Positions 1 through 9,549 are shown, counted from the first letter of the stretch. The stretch: 64,000 nt of DNA from Paenibacillus xerothermodurans (GCF_002220865.2 NZ_NHRJ02000003.1:125244-189243); one strand, 5' to 3'. The notes: generated from the sequence alone by a model not told the origin. Program-made: numbers and translations.

Positions 1-2
1 GC

Positions 3-266
3 ATCATGCCGACTATCGTTATATTGCTCATCCTGACGATGGGCTCCATGCTGAACGTGGGCAGCGAGAAGGTGCTTCTCATGTATAATCCCCTCACGTA
101 TGAAACGGCCGACGTCATATCCACTTATGTGTACCGCAAAGGGATATTGGAGGCAAACTACGGTTACACCACGGCGGTGGGACTGTTTAATTCAGTGATC
201 AGCTTTATCTTGATTGTAGTGGCCAATGGGATCAGCAAGCGGGTTAGTGAAAATAAATTGTGGTGA
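3..266 (+). CDS. Sugar ABC transporter permease, LplB-like (5' part outside window)
   Basis: This is the C-terminal part of an inner-membrane permease of a carbohydrate ABC importer; the frame is open to the left edge, so the start lies outside the window. The visible 86 or so residues contain a motif-like stretch ending in YNPLTYETADVISTYVYRKG, typical of the LplB/YtcO-type permeases of Paenibacillus and Bacillus, and end with a membrane segment (AVGLFNSVISFILIVVANGI) and a short basic cytoplasmic tail. The next gene, 18 bases downstream, is the partner permease, so the two form the usual heterodimer. The substrate cannot be told from this fragment; a complex sugar or oligosaccharide is usual for the family. 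Confidence 0.85.
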   Translation: MMPTIVILLILTMGSMLNVGSEKVLLMYNPLTYETADVISTYVYRKGILEANYGYTTAVGLFNSVISFILIVVANGISKRVSENKLW

Positions 267-284
267 CAAGGAGGGACACGTCTA

Positions 285-1166
285 ATGCCTAATCGCTTAA
301 CGGCGGGTGAAAGTGTGTTCAGCCTCGCTAATACGATCCTTATGCTCATGCTGTGTTTTGTTACGTTGTATCCGTTTTTGTACGTACTGTTTTCGTCGCT
401 CAGTGACCCCACCCTGCTCGCTCAGAGCCGTGGTCTGCTGTTTAAGCCGCTGGGGTTCAGCACGGCCGCGTACTCGGCGGTGTTCGACAATCCAATGATC
501 GGAAAAGGCTATCAAAATACTCTGCTTTATGTGTCGGTCGGCACAGCGCTCAATCTTTTCATGACTGGTTTAGGTGCATATGTGCTTTCACGGAAAAACG
601 TGCTTTTCGGCAACTTCATCATGTTCGCGATCGTGATTACGATGGTTTTTAGCGGTGGTCTGATTCCCTCCTACATCGTTGTCACCAAGCTGGGAATGTT
701 AAACACCCCATTGGCAATTATCGTGCCGGGCTTAATTAACACCTTCAATATGATCATTATGCGTACGGCATTTCAATCCGTTCCCGTGAGCTTGGAAGAA
801 TCCGCTCGAATGGATGGCGCCAACGACTTCACGATCCTCTTCCGCGTCATTGTGCCTCTCTCCATGCCCGTGATCGCTGTCATGGTCCTCTGGTATGCTG
901 TCGGGCACTGGAATTCTTACTTCAGCGCGTTGATCTATTTGCGTGACCGGGAGCTCTACCCGCTGCAGCTGATATTGCGCGAAATCCTCATTACGAACAG
1001 CACCGACAACATGATGACCGGCACCTCCATGGGCGACAAAATGCCTATCGGCGAGACGATCAAGTATGCGACCATTATCGTGTCAACACTGCCCATCTTA
1101 TGTTTGTATCCCTTTTTGCAAAAATATTTCGTGAAGGGCGTAATGATCGGAGCTATCAAGGAGTAG
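285..1166 (+). CDS. Sugar ABC transporter permease, YtcP-like
   Basis: Second membrane subunit of the carbohydrate ABC importer, 293 residues, full length for the CUT1 permease family. Six hydrophobic segments are visible, starting with LANTILMLMLCFVTLYPFLYVLFSSLS. The EAA loop that contacts the ATPase is present as EESARMDGANDFTILFRVIV followed by PLSMP. The start is an ATG 9 bases after AGGAGGGACA. It follows the first permease closely and precedes a YesN-type regulator, a gene order common in Paenibacillus sugar loci. No ATPase or solute-binding lipoprotein is in view on the right; the lipoprotein may lie to the left, and such systems often share a common ATPase. Confidence 0.9.
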   Translation: MPNRLTAGESVFSLANTILMLMLCFVTLYPFLYVLFSSLSDPTLLAQSRGLLFKPLGFSTAAYSAVFDNPMIGKGYQNTLLYVSVGTALNLFMTGLGAYVLSRKNVLFGNFIMFAIVITMVFSGGLIPSYIVVTKLGMLNTPLAIIVPGLINTFNMIIMRTAFQSVPVSLEESARMDGANDFTILFRVIVPLSMPVIAVMVLWYAVGHWNSYFSALIYLRDRELYPLQLILREILITNSTDNMMTGTSMGDKMPIGETIKYATIIVSTLPILCLYPFLQKYFVKGVMIGAIKE

Positions 1167-1259
1167 TTTGTTTTTTCTGAATATTTATTTTTTTCAGAGG
1201 TAGAAGTAAGGGCTTTCACGAATATGTTATAGAAAAGATTACGTGGAGGTTCTACCATA

Positions 1260-3632
1260 ATGTCAAGTCTCCGACAGATGCTCCGATTTCAAGGGTTCAA
1301 ACGGAAAAGCGTGTTCGTCAAGCTGCTCGCTTCCAATGTGTTCATCCTGCTGATGCCGATGATCATAGGCGTAGTATTGTACGCTAAGGTAGAGCAGTTC
1401 ATAACCGATAACGTGAAAAGGTACAATCTAGGCATGTTGGAGCAGCTTAAGCAAAGCATGGACGCGCGGTTGAAGGAAGTAGAACAGCTGGCCCAGCAGA
1501 TCAGTCTGAATCCCAAGCTGAACGGTTTACTGGGTGACGGAGGCTCCCAGTTGAATAGTGATTACAAATATATTGAGTTTGCCCGCCACTATTTGGAACG
1601 CCATAAGCTTATGACGAGTGACTTTATCTATGATTACTACCTCTACTTTGCCGGCACGGACACAATTCTAAAGCAGGGGGTGAAGACAGACTCTCGCACG
1701 TTTTACAAGTACTATTACCAATATGCGCATCTAAGCTACACAGACTGGATGGAGAACATATTAAACGGCTATCACAGCACAACGTATTTGCCATCGTCCG
1801 AACTGATGCGTCGGCCGGGACTTCCCGTGGCTGCATCCTCCCTGCCGGGTAACCCTTCCGGCAGGGTCATCACGTACGTTCAGTCTCTGCCGATCGGCAG
1901 CTCGACGGAGGCGAGAGGCACACTTGTCGTGTTGATCGAGGAAGCCAAGATCACGGAGATGATCCGCCAAATTGAATCAGTCAACCAGAGTTCTGTTTTA
2001 ATCGTGAACAACTCAGGCGAGATCATCATGGGCAACTCGAAGCCTGTGGTACGGCGGCTTTCCGTTCTCCAGAATCTTGCTTCGACGTCAGGCTTGATTG
2101 ACGGCAACGTAATCGGTAAAGATCTGATGATGTCGTACATCTCCTCCGATCGCACAGATTGGAAATATGTAACGATAACGCCCACGGGCGTGTTCCTGCA
2201 GCATGTGGACAAGGTTAAAGAGGCGGCGCTGTGGTTGTTTCTGTGCTGTCTGGCCGGTGGTGCCGCAGCCGCGTATTTCACAGCATATCGCAATTATGCT
2301 CCGCTGAGGCTGATCATCAAAGGGATAACCAAAGGGGGCACACCTGCTCAGCAGCCCAGCAATAACGAGTATGAGCTGCTCCAGGAGACGATTCAAGAAT
2401 CACTGGCGGAAGGACATAATTTGCGGCAAATCATTCATCGTCAAATGCCTGTGCTCCAAGCGAACTTTTTGACACGTTTAATTCGCGGACAGGTCGACGA
2501 TTCCACGGACACGGGGGATGCGGCACAATTTTTGAATATACGATTTGTATCGGACAGCTTCGCCGTGATCTTGGTCGACATCGATGACACAACGGGATTC
2601 GTGGCCAGACCCAGCGAGCGGCAATGGGCGACGATACGGTTCATTTTAACCAACGTGATGACTGAGCTAGCGCAGCAATATCACTCTGTTTACAGTGTAG
2701 CGTTAGACAGGGACCGTCTTGCCCTGCTGCTGAATCTGCATGACAACCGCTCTACGGAGGCATGGGAAGACGTGAAAGCCGCGGCCGTACGACTAAAGGA
2801 ATGGATTGAGATATACTATCGCATCATCATATCCGTGTCGGTGAGCGATATTCACCAAGGCGTCACCGAAATTCGCACGTGCTATGCGGAAGCGGTGCAA
2901 GCGGCGGATTACAAAATTGTGCGCGATCCGGGAGAAATTTTGTATTACCGGGATATTCGGCAAGATGAGCAAGGTTTTGATTATCCGATCGAGACGGAAA
3001 TTCAATTGATGAATTTGGTGAAAAGCGGTGATTTTACGCAAGTGGAAGTCATTCTAGAACGAATCTATCAAACGAATTTTCTATCCAAGCGCCTTAGTCC
3101 CGACATAGGACGGTGCCTCTTTTTTAACATCACCGGGACCCTTTTAAAAATATTGAACTCGTCTCTTATTCGAAACACGGATCAGATGCAGCGAATGTTC
3201 GATTCGATCAAGCACATTCTTGCTGCCAAAACGGCGGAAAGCATGCATTTGAAGACGAAGGGAATCTTCCGTATGTTGACCGAAGCCATACGCGAAGAGA
3301 GAACCGATCACGGACAGCAGCTGTTGGAGAAGGTGAGAGGGCTGGTAGAGAACAACTTAACGAACCCAAATATGGGTTTGGCCCTTTTGGCCGAGCAGCT
3401 GAACATGTCCCCACAGTATTTGTCCACCTTTTTCAAAAAAGCGCAAGGTGAAAATTTGACGGACTTCATCCTTAAGAAACGAGTGGAGTATGCCAAACAA
3501 CTCATGGAAGATAAAACGTTGACCAATACTCGTGTCGCCCAACTCGTGGGTTACTCCAATGACATTGTGTTTATCCGTGCGTTCAAAAAAATGGAAGGGA
3601 TTACACCAGGGAAGTACAGGGAGAGCTTGTAA
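1260..3632 (+). CDS. Membrane-bound AraC family regulator (YesN-like one-component system)
   Basis: A 790-residue transcription regulator that carries its own sensor. A first membrane helix lies at about residues 20-42, an extracytoplasmic region of about 270 residues follows (Cache-like by size and position, inferred), a second helix lies at about 320-343, then a long cytoplasmic linker, and a C-terminal AraC/XylS double helix-turn-helix from about residue 690 (LALLAEQLNMSPQYLSTFFK and the second helix around VGYSNDIVFIRAFKK, ending in the conserved ITPGKYR). The start ATG follows GTGGAGGTTCTACCATA. It lies 93 bases after the sugar permease and probably senses the transported sugar outside the cell and controls the transporter genes. 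No separate kinase is needed in this architecture. Confidence 0.9.
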   Translation: MSSLRQMLRFQGFKRKSVFVKLLASNVFILLMPMIIGVVLYAKVEQFITDNVKRYNLGMLEQLKQSMDARLKEVEQLAQQISLNPKLNGLLGDGGSQLNSDYKYIEFARHYLERHKLMTSDFIYDYYLYFAGTDTILKQGVKTDSRTFYKYYYQYAHLSYTDWMENILNGYHSTTYLPSSELMRRPGLPVAASSLPGNPSGRVITYVQSLPIGSSTEARGTLVVLIEEAKITEMIRQIESVNQSSVLIVNNSGEIIMGNSKPVVRRLSVLQNLASTSGLIDGNVIGKDLMMSYISSDRTDWKYVTITPTGVFLQHVDKVKEAALWLFLCCLAGGAAAAYFTAYRNYAPLRLIIKGITKGGTPAQQPSNNEYELLQETIQESLAEGHNLRQIIHRQMPVLQANFLTRLIRGQVDDSTDTGDAAQFLNIRFVSDSFAVILVDIDDTTGFVARPSERQWATIRFILTNVMTELAQQYHSVYSVALDRDRLALLLNLHDNRSTEAWEDVKAAAVRLKEWIEIYYRIIISVSVSDIHQGVTEIRTCYAEAVQAADYKIVRDPGEILYYRDIRQDEQGFDYPIETEIQLMNLVKSGDFTQVEVILERIYQTNFLSKRLSPDIGRCLFFNITGTLLKILNSSLIRNTDQMQRMFDSIKHILAAKTAESMHLKTKGIFRMLTEAIREERTDHGQQLLEKVRGLVENNLTNPNMGLALLAEQLNMSPQYLSTFFKKAQGENLTDFILKKRVEYAKQLMEDKTLTNTRVAQLVGYSNDIVFIRAFKKMEGITPGKYRESL

Positions 3633-3686
3633 CGATCCACGCACAACTCGCCGGCCGCGAAAAAAGCCGCCGAGAACATTGATGAG

Positions 3687-3739
3687 AGGCCACCTGGAGA
3701 GCACTGAATTCGCATCAGTGCTCTCGAAGTGGCCTTTTT
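3687..3739. terminator. Bidirectional terminator between regulator and exporter genes
   Basis: A long hairpin: AGGCCAC and GAGAGCACTGA on the left arm pair with TCAGTGCTCTC and GTGGCCT on the right, followed by TTTTTG. It separates two convergent genes. Confidence 0.9.
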
Positions 3740-3751
3740 GTGCGCGATCCA

Positions 3752-4201
3752 TTACATGTAGGCTTTGAACGACATCATGCCTAGGGCGGCGGCCGCCGTT
3801 AATATGGCACTCCAAACGACGATACCGATCGTCATCCAGAGCATCAATTTCCGGGGCTCAGCGCCGAACGCAATGCCGATCGCCGCGCCCAGTGGTGCTC
3901 CGGTGATAAGCGGGGATAAGAAACCTAAGCCCACAATGCCGTATTTTTTCCACACCCTTGCCATTCTGCTTTCTTTGCGTGCGTTCTTGCGCTCAAAGCG
4001 CTGTACGAGCCAATTGCGCAGCGACTTACCAAAGAAGATAACGATCGCCGCACTCACAGCAGCCCCGAGTGCACTTAGCAGACCGGTCACAAGCGGAGAC
4101 AGGTTCAATGCAAGTCCCAATGGAATAGCTGCCCATAGTTCCAACACGCCTGCGCCGATTACAGTCAACCCAGCCCATACACTATCCATCACATTCACCA
4201 C
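3752..4201 (-). CDS. Small multidrug export family membrane protein
   Basis: A 149-residue integral membrane protein of the COG2426 group (Pfam 'putative small multi-drug export protein'). Four or so hydrophobic segments are visible, with a strongly basic cytoplasmic loop in the middle (RFERKNARKESRMARVWKKY) and the Gly/Pro-rich stretch GFLSPLITGAPLGAAIGIAFG that is conserved in the family. Its transport role is inferred from the family name only; substrates are not known. It stands alone, convergent with the AraC-type regulator gene and divergent from the HAD phosphatase gene. Confidence 0.75.
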   Translation of the reverse strand: MVNVMDSVWAGLTVIGAGVLELWAAIPLGLALNLSPLVTGLLSALGAAVSAAIVIFFGKSLRNWLVQRFERKNARKESRMARVWKKYGIVGLGFLSPLITGAPLGAAIGIAFGAEPRKLMLWMTIGIVVWSAILTAAAALGMMSFKAYM

Positions 4202-4334
4202 AACCTGTCCAACTATGTTTTTTTCTCGAAGTTTTCATAGCACAGCTTCCTTTCCGTCCGATGATTTTGAGCAGCTAACTATTCCTACGTATTGGAGTGT
4301 ATAATAGGTGCAGAAAAATAGCGAGGTGAACATC

Positions 4335-5120
4335 ATGATTAAATTAGTGGCATTCGATGTAGACGGCACATTGCGTGACCGCGAGTACCTGCCGAAATCT
4401 ACGCGCAGGGCGTTACATACACTGAAGGAGCATGGCATCACGCTTGCGTTGTGCACAGGCCGCAGCGAATACGAGATGAAGGCTTTATGGACGGAGCTCG
4501 AAATTGACTGGGCGGTCACTTGCAACGGCAGCCACATCGGACACCAGGGCAAAACCGTTTTCGACAACCCGTTTTCCCGCGAAACCGTGCAGGATTGGCT
4601 TGAACTGGCCGAACGGTTGAATCACACCCTTCTGCTGTACGGCGCGGAACTGATGTTCACGAATCGGGCGAATGATCCGCATTTTCTTCAGGCTCAAAAG
4701 GAGATCGGCTTTATGGAGCCAGTACTGCTCAAAGACGGAGACGAGGTACCCAACATATATCAATGTATCGTGTTTTGCAACGAAGAAGACGAAGCACACT
4801 ACGTGAAGGGAGAACGAAGCCGGTATTACATACACAGATGGCGACCTTGGGCGGTCGATATCAATCCTAACGGGATGCATAAGGCGCTTGGGCTGCAAAA
4901 GCTGCTTGACCATCTGAATCTGATGCCGCAGGAAGTGGCGGCGTTCGGCGACGGACTCAATGATCTGGAGCTTTTAGAATCAGTTGGAATGGGGATTGCT
5001 ATGGGCAATGGAGGAGAACTGTTGAAGAAAAAAGCGAGGTTTGTCACGAAGCCGCTGCGGGAAGATGGTATCGAATACGCGGTACACAAATGGATTATCG
5101 CACCTGGTGGTGAGCTTTAG
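4335..5120 (+). CDS. HAD superfamily hydrolase, Cof subfamily
   Basis: A cytoplasmic phosphatase of 261 residues, normal length for the Cof/type IIB HAD family. Motif I is FDVDGTL near the N-terminus, motif II is the Thr of CTGR, motif III is the Lys in GMHKALGLQKLL and motif IV is FGDGLNDLELLE; a C2-type cap lies between motifs II and III. I chose the ATG giving MIKLVAFD because GAGGTG lies 7 bases upstream; an in-frame GTG 27 bases earlier has no site. Members dephosphorylate sugar phosphates or pyridoxal phosphate; the substrate here is open. Confidence 0.85.
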   Translation: MIKLVAFDVDGTLRDREYLPKSTRRALHTLKEHGITLALCTGRSEYEMKALWTELEIDWAVTCNGSHIGHQGKTVFDNPFSRETVQDWLELAERLNHTLLLYGAELMFTNRANDPHFLQAQKEIGFMEPVLLKDGDEVPNIYQCIVFCNEEDEAHYVKGERSRYYIHRWRPWAVDINPNGMHKALGLQKLLDHLNLMPQEVAAFGDGLNDLELLESVGMGIAMGNGGELLKKKARFVTKPLREDGIEYAVHKWIIAPGGEL

Positions 5121-5231
5121 AACCTTAGACATTTAGAATGGGCCCCAGTGCTTCAACGCTGCTGAATAAATCCACGCGGAACGCAGACGCTATGTTGGAG
5201 CATTACACGCACGCATGATCGGAGGCCCCTG

Positions 5232-5771
5232 ATGAATCAAACGATGTATCGCATTGAAGAAATGTTAGAGACCGCGTTACAGCTAAGTGATCGCATTTCA
5301 GCCGCTATGCAGCAAACTCCAAGCCCGATTGCGGGGGTACGGGAAAGTGTGGCAAATTTACTTGCGAATTATAAAGAGTCAACATCGCTGCCGAATCGAC
5401 CGGGACAAGCCAACGACCTTCGTTCCGGCATCGCCGTTATACGACACGAAATCCACCAATGTCGGCGGGTGCTGGAACAATTAACGAGCGACAGCGCACA
5501 ATTGTACCGCGAACTAATTGGTGATGACAAGGACGCTTTTGAACGAATGACGCCCAAGCAGCAGCAGAGAAAACATCCGACAGCCTTTCATGCGAAGCAA
5601 ACGTTCCACAGCTTGTCCCAACTCGAAGAAGCGCTTGCGCTGACAACATCCGCATTGATGACATTGAGCGGAGACCTGGAACACAATATGTTAGAACACC
5701 TGGAGGTGCCTGACGTCGGTCATTTCAAAGTTGAGGATAATACGCCGGTCAGGCCTACCCTGGCGCCGTAA
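5232..5771 (+). CDS. Hypothetical protein, helical
   Basis: A 179-residue protein that I do not recognise. It is soluble, largely helical by composition, with Leu/Glu/Gln-rich stretches (IEEMLETALQLSDRISAAMQQ at the start, FHSLSQLEEALALTTSALMTL near the end) that could form coiled coils, and a Pro-rich C-terminus. The start ATG follows CGGAGG with a good distance. It stands between the HAD phosphatase and a small zinc-finger-like gene, all on the same strand, with a gap of about 110 bases on each side. No function can be proposed. Confidence 0.6.
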   Translation: MNQTMYRIEEMLETALQLSDRISAAMQQTPSPIAGVRESVANLLANYKESTSLPNRPGQANDLRSGIAVIRHEIHQCRRVLEQLTSDSAQLYRELIGDDKDAFERMTPKQQQRKHPTAFHAKQTFHSLSQLEEALALTTSALMTLSGDLEHNMLEHLEVPDVGHFKVEDNTPVRPTLAP

Positions 5772-5881
5772 AATCATCAGTACCCTGAATACTATTGACC
5801 CCGCCTACGTCTTGAAAGAAACAGCATAAATCCGGTAAAAATAAAGCTGCTCGACAAAAGTCCACAGAAAGGCGGGGCAGC

Positions 5882-6025
5882 ATGAGTTATACGTGTTATT
5901 ACTGCAATCAGGTCTCGGAACAAGCCCACAGCATCACTATTTATGACAAGGATGGTGTGGAAGATCGGCTTGAATTACTTTGTGACTCGTGCTATGAGGA
6001 TTGGCTCCTGGAGCTCAAAGGGTGA
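5882..6025 (+). CDS. 47-residue protein with two Cys-x2-Cys pairs
   Basis: A short gene: ATG at 5882, stop TGA at 6023-6025, with a purine-rich site (AAAGGCGGGG) just upstream. The product begins MSYTCYYCNQ and has a second pair in LLCDSCYEDW; the two Cys-x2-Cys pairs about 30 residues apart are the layout of a small zinc ribbon. About a third of its residues are acidic or amide. It is followed by a terminator, which supports it being a real transcription-unit end. Function unknown; similar tiny zinc proteins are common in Bacillales. Confidence 0.65.
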   Translation: MSYTCYYCNQVSEQAHSITIYDKDGVEDRLELLCDSCYEDWLLELKG

Positions 6026-6172
6026 CGGATTACGCGCAGCAGTGCGGGCCCGCTAATAAGATGCTTGCGCAGGTTGTCCCGTGCGCGCAGGGGCCTGACG
6101 GAGGTGCGAGTGTTGCCAGTGTTGCAAGTGTTGCACGCTTTGACGCCGCAAGCTGCATAAACGCAGTCTACA

Positions 6173-6203
6173 GAAAAAAAGCTGCCCGCCGGGCAGCTTT
6201 TCG
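6173..6203. terminator. Bidirectional terminator
   Basis: AAAAAAAGCTGCCC-GCC-GGGCAGCTTTT: a GC-rich stem with A and T runs on both sides, between the small zinc-protein gene and the convergent YdjO-like gene. Confidence 0.9.
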
Positions 6204-6229
6204 CATGAACATATAATACCGTTAATACA

Positions 6230-6457
6230 TTACACTTGTACTGGCTCCGCCTGAACTTCAGCTTTTTGCGGGGCCTTGACCTTGTTGACCAGCTTGGGCA
6301 AATGCTTGATACTGCGTATCATCTCCCCTTTGCACAAGGGGCATCCGGGAGAATCGCCCGAAACCATTTCTTCCCTAATCCAGGTTTTGCATTCTCTGTT
6401 TCGGCAGCGCAAAATCGGCACAGGGGACACTTTCGGCGTTGTATCATCCATTGGCAC
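6230..6457 (-). CDS. YdjO-like cold-inducible small protein
   Basis: A 75-residue cytoplasmic protein with a Cys-x4-Cys and a Cys-x2-Cys (RCRNRECKTW and GCPLCKGEM), which together could bind one zinc ion. The motif around SGDSPGCPLCKGEMIRSIKH resembles the Bacillus YdjO family, described as cold-inducible, from memory. I chose the GTG at 6457 because GGGAGGTG lies 6 bases upstream; a longer frame from a TTG has no site. It lies 43 bases after the YppC-like gene and is probably cotranscribed with it. The Lys/Glu/Pro-rich tail is probably disordered. Confidence 0.7.
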   Translation of the reverse strand: MPMDDTTPKVSPVPILRCRNRECKTWIREEMVSGDSPGCPLCKGEMIRSIKHLPKLVNKVKAPQKAEVQAEPVQV

Positions 6458-6500
6458 GCAAATACACCTCCCATCTTTAAACTGCCCCAACTTCGCCCGT

Positions 6501-7778
6501 TTATTGCACTAGATCACCCGTTAGCACGGCCAGTTCGATCTTTTTCAGCCCAAAACAATACTCATGAGTCATCTCAAATGCAAAAGGCGGCTCCACCGGG
6601 CTAAAGTACTGTAAGCATCGGCCTCCGTCATGCACGAACCAATCCCCCGGCTCGGCAGGGGCCATAAGTTGATCCTTCCATGCGTCAGTCAACCGTGGGC
6701 TGTACAATGGCGCCGCCTCAGGCATCAGGCTGCAGCCGTCCAGCCATTCCTTCAGCTCGCCTCGTGGCACAGGGGGAGACCTGCGGATGGAGGCGAACAG
6801 ATGCGGCCAGTAGTCCGCCCTGGATCCGGTGTGCCGTAGGCCCGCGGCAAAATGGGTTGCTCCATGGAACACTGCTGGTATGCCGAACAATATTGCATAC
6901 AGCTTTCTGCCCACCTGGATGCGCTCATGCAGATCCCTGAAATTCTCTATGATCAAACCCGCCAACCGCACACGGCCTTCATGCTCGTATGGCAAGATCA
7001 CCTGGTTCAACTGAAGCAGCGATTGCACGCTGAAAAATAATGTGTCGAGCACAAGCTCGCGGTATGCGGCATGCTCGATCACACGCTTTTGAATATAATT
7101 CTGTTCGTTGATGATGAGCGCCGTGGTTAGCAGTCCGGAATCGCCTCGCGCAAAAAATATCTCCCACACCGGCCTCATGAAACCGGAGACTCCTAGCCGG
7201 GGCAGCAGATGGAAAAATGAACGGCCACGCCGACGGCTTATGTCATACAGCAGGAGCTGCGCATATGCGTCGTGAAAAATGAGGGCATTAGACCGCTCCA
7301 GCATACCGAAGACCGACAGCCGTGTATCTGTGCGCAGCAGATAGGGCAGCAGTTCCCCTTTCAAATCGGTAATATTCCAACCCCCGTTGCGCGAGACCAT
7401 GTGGGCAAGGAAAGCCCAATGCAGCTCCGGGTGCCGCCGATACATCTGCCAATACGCTTGTGTACGGCTTATATTGTTCCGGTTCAATTGTTCCGTGCGT
7501 TCCCGGATGCTTGCAATCATAGCTTTCTCGTCATCCGACATGGGGGCTTCGGCAACGACAGTCGGGTTCGTGCTGCTCGGCGGTGTTTTTGACAGGGACA
7601 GGCGCAGCTCCTCTACATGTTTCCAATTGATCTGCATCTGCGAAATGGTATCCAGGTGCGATTGTTCGAAGGATAAGGTGCTGATCTTACCTTTCAACCA
7701 TTGAGTGACCTCGTAAGGGGTGGCGGCCAGCTTTTGCAGCAAATCCCAGCCGTTCCAGCGAAATTTTCCGTTGCCCAC
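6501..7778 (-). CDS. DUF2515 (YppC-like) protein
   Basis: A 425-residue soluble protein resembling the DUF2515 family, of which Bacillus subtilis YppC is a member; the biochemical role is unknown. Features: an N-terminal basic region, a Ser/Pro-rich linker at about residues 65-80, then a conserved globular part with HWAFLAHMVSRNGGWNITDLKG, LLLYDISRRRGRSFFHLLPRLG and INEQNYIQKRVIEH. The GTG start at 7778 is set by GGAGGTG 8 bases upstream. It is the first gene of a two-gene unit with the YdjO-like gene. Confidence 0.75.
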   Translation of the reverse strand: MGNGKFRWNGWDLLQKLAATPYEVTQWLKGKISTLSFEQSHLDTISQMQINWKHVEELRLSLSKTPPSSTNPTVVAEAPMSDDEKAMIASIRERTEQLNRNNISRTQAYWQMYRRHPELHWAFLAHMVSRNGGWNITDLKGELLPYLLRTDTRLSVFGMLERSNALIFHDAYAQLLLYDISRRRGRSFFHLLPRLGVSGFMRPVWEIFFARGDSGLLTTALIINEQNYIQKRVIEHAAYRELVLDTLFFSVQSLLQLNQVILPYEHEGRVRLAGLIIENFRDLHERIQVGRKLYAILFGIPAVFHGATHFAAGLRHTGSRADYWPHLFASIRRSPPVPRGELKEWLDGCSLMPEAAPLYSPRLTDAWKDQLMAPAEPGDWFVHDGGRCLQYFSPVEPPFAFEMTHEYCFGLKKIELAVLTGDLVQ

Positions 7779-7937
7779 CGCGTTTTCACCTCCGCCCAGC
7801 TTATGTGCCGCCGGATCTACCTACCAACAGACTTTAGAACTATTTTTTTCCAGATATAGAAACTAAAATATTACTTACGACGTCTATGTTTTATATGGCA
7901 TTTTGCGTTGATATATTTTTACAAATGGAGGTACACG

Positions 7938-9515
7938 ATGAAAATTAGAGCGAACAGAACATGGTTGTCATGGGCACTGGTCGTAGTGCTCTTCGTACTG
8001 GCGGGTTGTGAGCCGGTTGGCGGATTGGATTTCAACAAAGTGTTCGTGAATGCAGCGAGCGTGAAATCTGTGGAAGGCACACAGGCACTGTCGTTAGAGC
8101 TTGTTGCTAATCCAGCGGCGAAACCGACCTTGGAAGAACAGAGAATGCTGGATCTTTTCAGTAACGTACAGCTGCGGATAACCGAGCTGAAGCAGCAGGA
8201 TCTCACTAACCTTTTTGCTAAAGGAGAGTTCGTGTATAAGCAGGCGGAGATTCCATTCCAGCTTTGGCTGCAGGATCAGAACTATGTATTTCAGCTCGAA
8301 GGCGCAAAAAAGCCGATCGTGCTGCGGACAGGCGCAGCGCCCTCGGATACGTTGAATCCGGCTATGTCTGAGAAACTACAGGATCAGATTAATCAGCAAT
8401 CCGAAAAAATCGCACAGCCCATGCCATCGTTGCTCTCTTACTTCATAGGTTGGGCTCCAAATCCGCAAACGATCACGGCTTTTGAGCATTCCGAGCATGT
8501 GCATCTGGAAAAGGTCACAGGCCAAAAGGTACATATCGAAATTAAAGGCAATGAGCTGGCTGGGCTTGTGAAGGGCTTTTTAACAAATTTATTAGCTGAC
8601 GAGCAAGGTTTGAAGGATCTGCTCGGTGTTATATATGATTTGTATGCTCCGATCATGCAGCAGGCTATGCAGGAGAGCGGCGATAACGGGCATTCGACGA
8701 ACGATGCAATCTCATCATATTTGACGAATAAGCCCCTGGCAGTTGAATTTGCCTACACTTACATCACGCAAAGCCTGAAGAAGCTGCTCGAAAACTACGA
8801 TCAATCCATGCAGCAGCTCATGAGCGCACCGGACGGATCACAGGCCGCGAAAGCCATTTTCAACGACTCCAGTTATATGAAAATGGATGTGCTCGTCGAC
8901 AGTAACTTGATGCCGCGAAAAACGGATATGGAAATGATGGTAACTTCATTTGATGCTTCAAGTGCTATAAAATCGTTTAAGTTGACATCAACCAGCCAGA
9001 TGTGGAATCACAATCAGCCCGTCACGGTAGATCCGGTCGACTCTACCGGCGCGCTGGAGCTCACCGCATTCCAATCTCCCGCGAGAGTCATATCAGTGAT
9101 CGATCCACAGTCTGAGTTGTATCAGTTGTTGAAGCATGATCTTAAGATCACGAAGCAAGAAATCACAATGATTATGGACGAAAAGAGCCCGCAAGCCAGC
9201 TCGCTGAAACCGTATAACCGGAATGGCACAGTGATGGTTCCCATCCGGTTTGTGGTCGAGCAGCTGGACGCGGATGTGGAATGGGAACAGGCGATCCAGA
9301 GAGTGACGGTGACCGACCCGCTGAGCGGCGCGGTGATCAAACTGAACGTGGGCAGTAAGCAGGCCACTGTAAACGGTATGATCAAGCCGTTGGAGACGGA
9401 GGCGGAGCTCCTGCATGGATCCACTTTTGTGCCGGTACGTTTCATCGCGGAAAGTATGGGCGCTAAAGTCGAATGGGATCAAGACACGATGATGGTGACC
9501 ATTACCCGGGATTAG
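7938..9515 (+). CDS. Lipoprotein with C-terminal stalk (copper amine oxidase N-terminal-like) domain
   Basis: A 525-residue exported lipoprotein: basic start, hydrophobic helix, then the lipobox LAGC with the Cys at about residue 25. The middle part (about residues 40-400) is unlike any family I recognise and is rich in Gln and Leu. The C-terminal 110 residues carry two copies of the pattern V-P-(I/V)-R-F-(V/I)-(V/A)-E, each followed by VEW, which define the 'copper amine oxidase N-terminal' stalk domain, common in Paenibacillus surface proteins and thought to be a cell-surface or protein-binding module. I chose the ATG 8 bases after GGAGG rather than an ATG 30 bases upstream. Confidence 0.8.
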   Translation: MKIRANRTWLSWALVVVLFVLAGCEPVGGLDFNKVFVNAASVKSVEGTQALSLELVANPAAKPTLEEQRMLDLFSNVQLRITELKQQDLTNLFAKGEFVYKQAEIPFQLWLQDQNYVFQLEGAKKPIVLRTGAAPSDTLNPAMSEKLQDQINQQSEKIAQPMPSLLSYFIGWAPNPQTITAFEHSEHVHLEKVTGQKVHIEIKGNELAGLVKGFLTNLLADEQGLKDLLGVIYDLYAPIMQQAMQESGDNGHSTNDAISSYLTNKPLAVEFAYTYITQSLKKLLENYDQSMQQLMSAPDGSQAAKAIFNDSSYMKMDVLVDSNLMPRKTDMEMMVTSFDASSAIKSFKLTSTSQMWNHNQPVTVDPVDSTGALELTAFQSPARVISVIDPQSELYQLLKHDLKITKQEITMIMDEKSPQASSLKPYNRNGTVMVPIRFVVEQLDADVEWEQAIQRVTVTDPLSGAVIKLNVGSKQATVNGMIKPLETEAELLHGSTFVPVRFIAESMGAKVEWDQDTMMVTITRD

Positions 9516-9549
9516 TATAGCCTCCGGTGCAACATGTTACACAAACCAT

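Noticed and set aside
3532-4304. Two plus-strand frames (about 78 and 179 codons)
   Set aside because: They are shadows of the AraC-type regulator end, the terminator and the convergent exporter gene.
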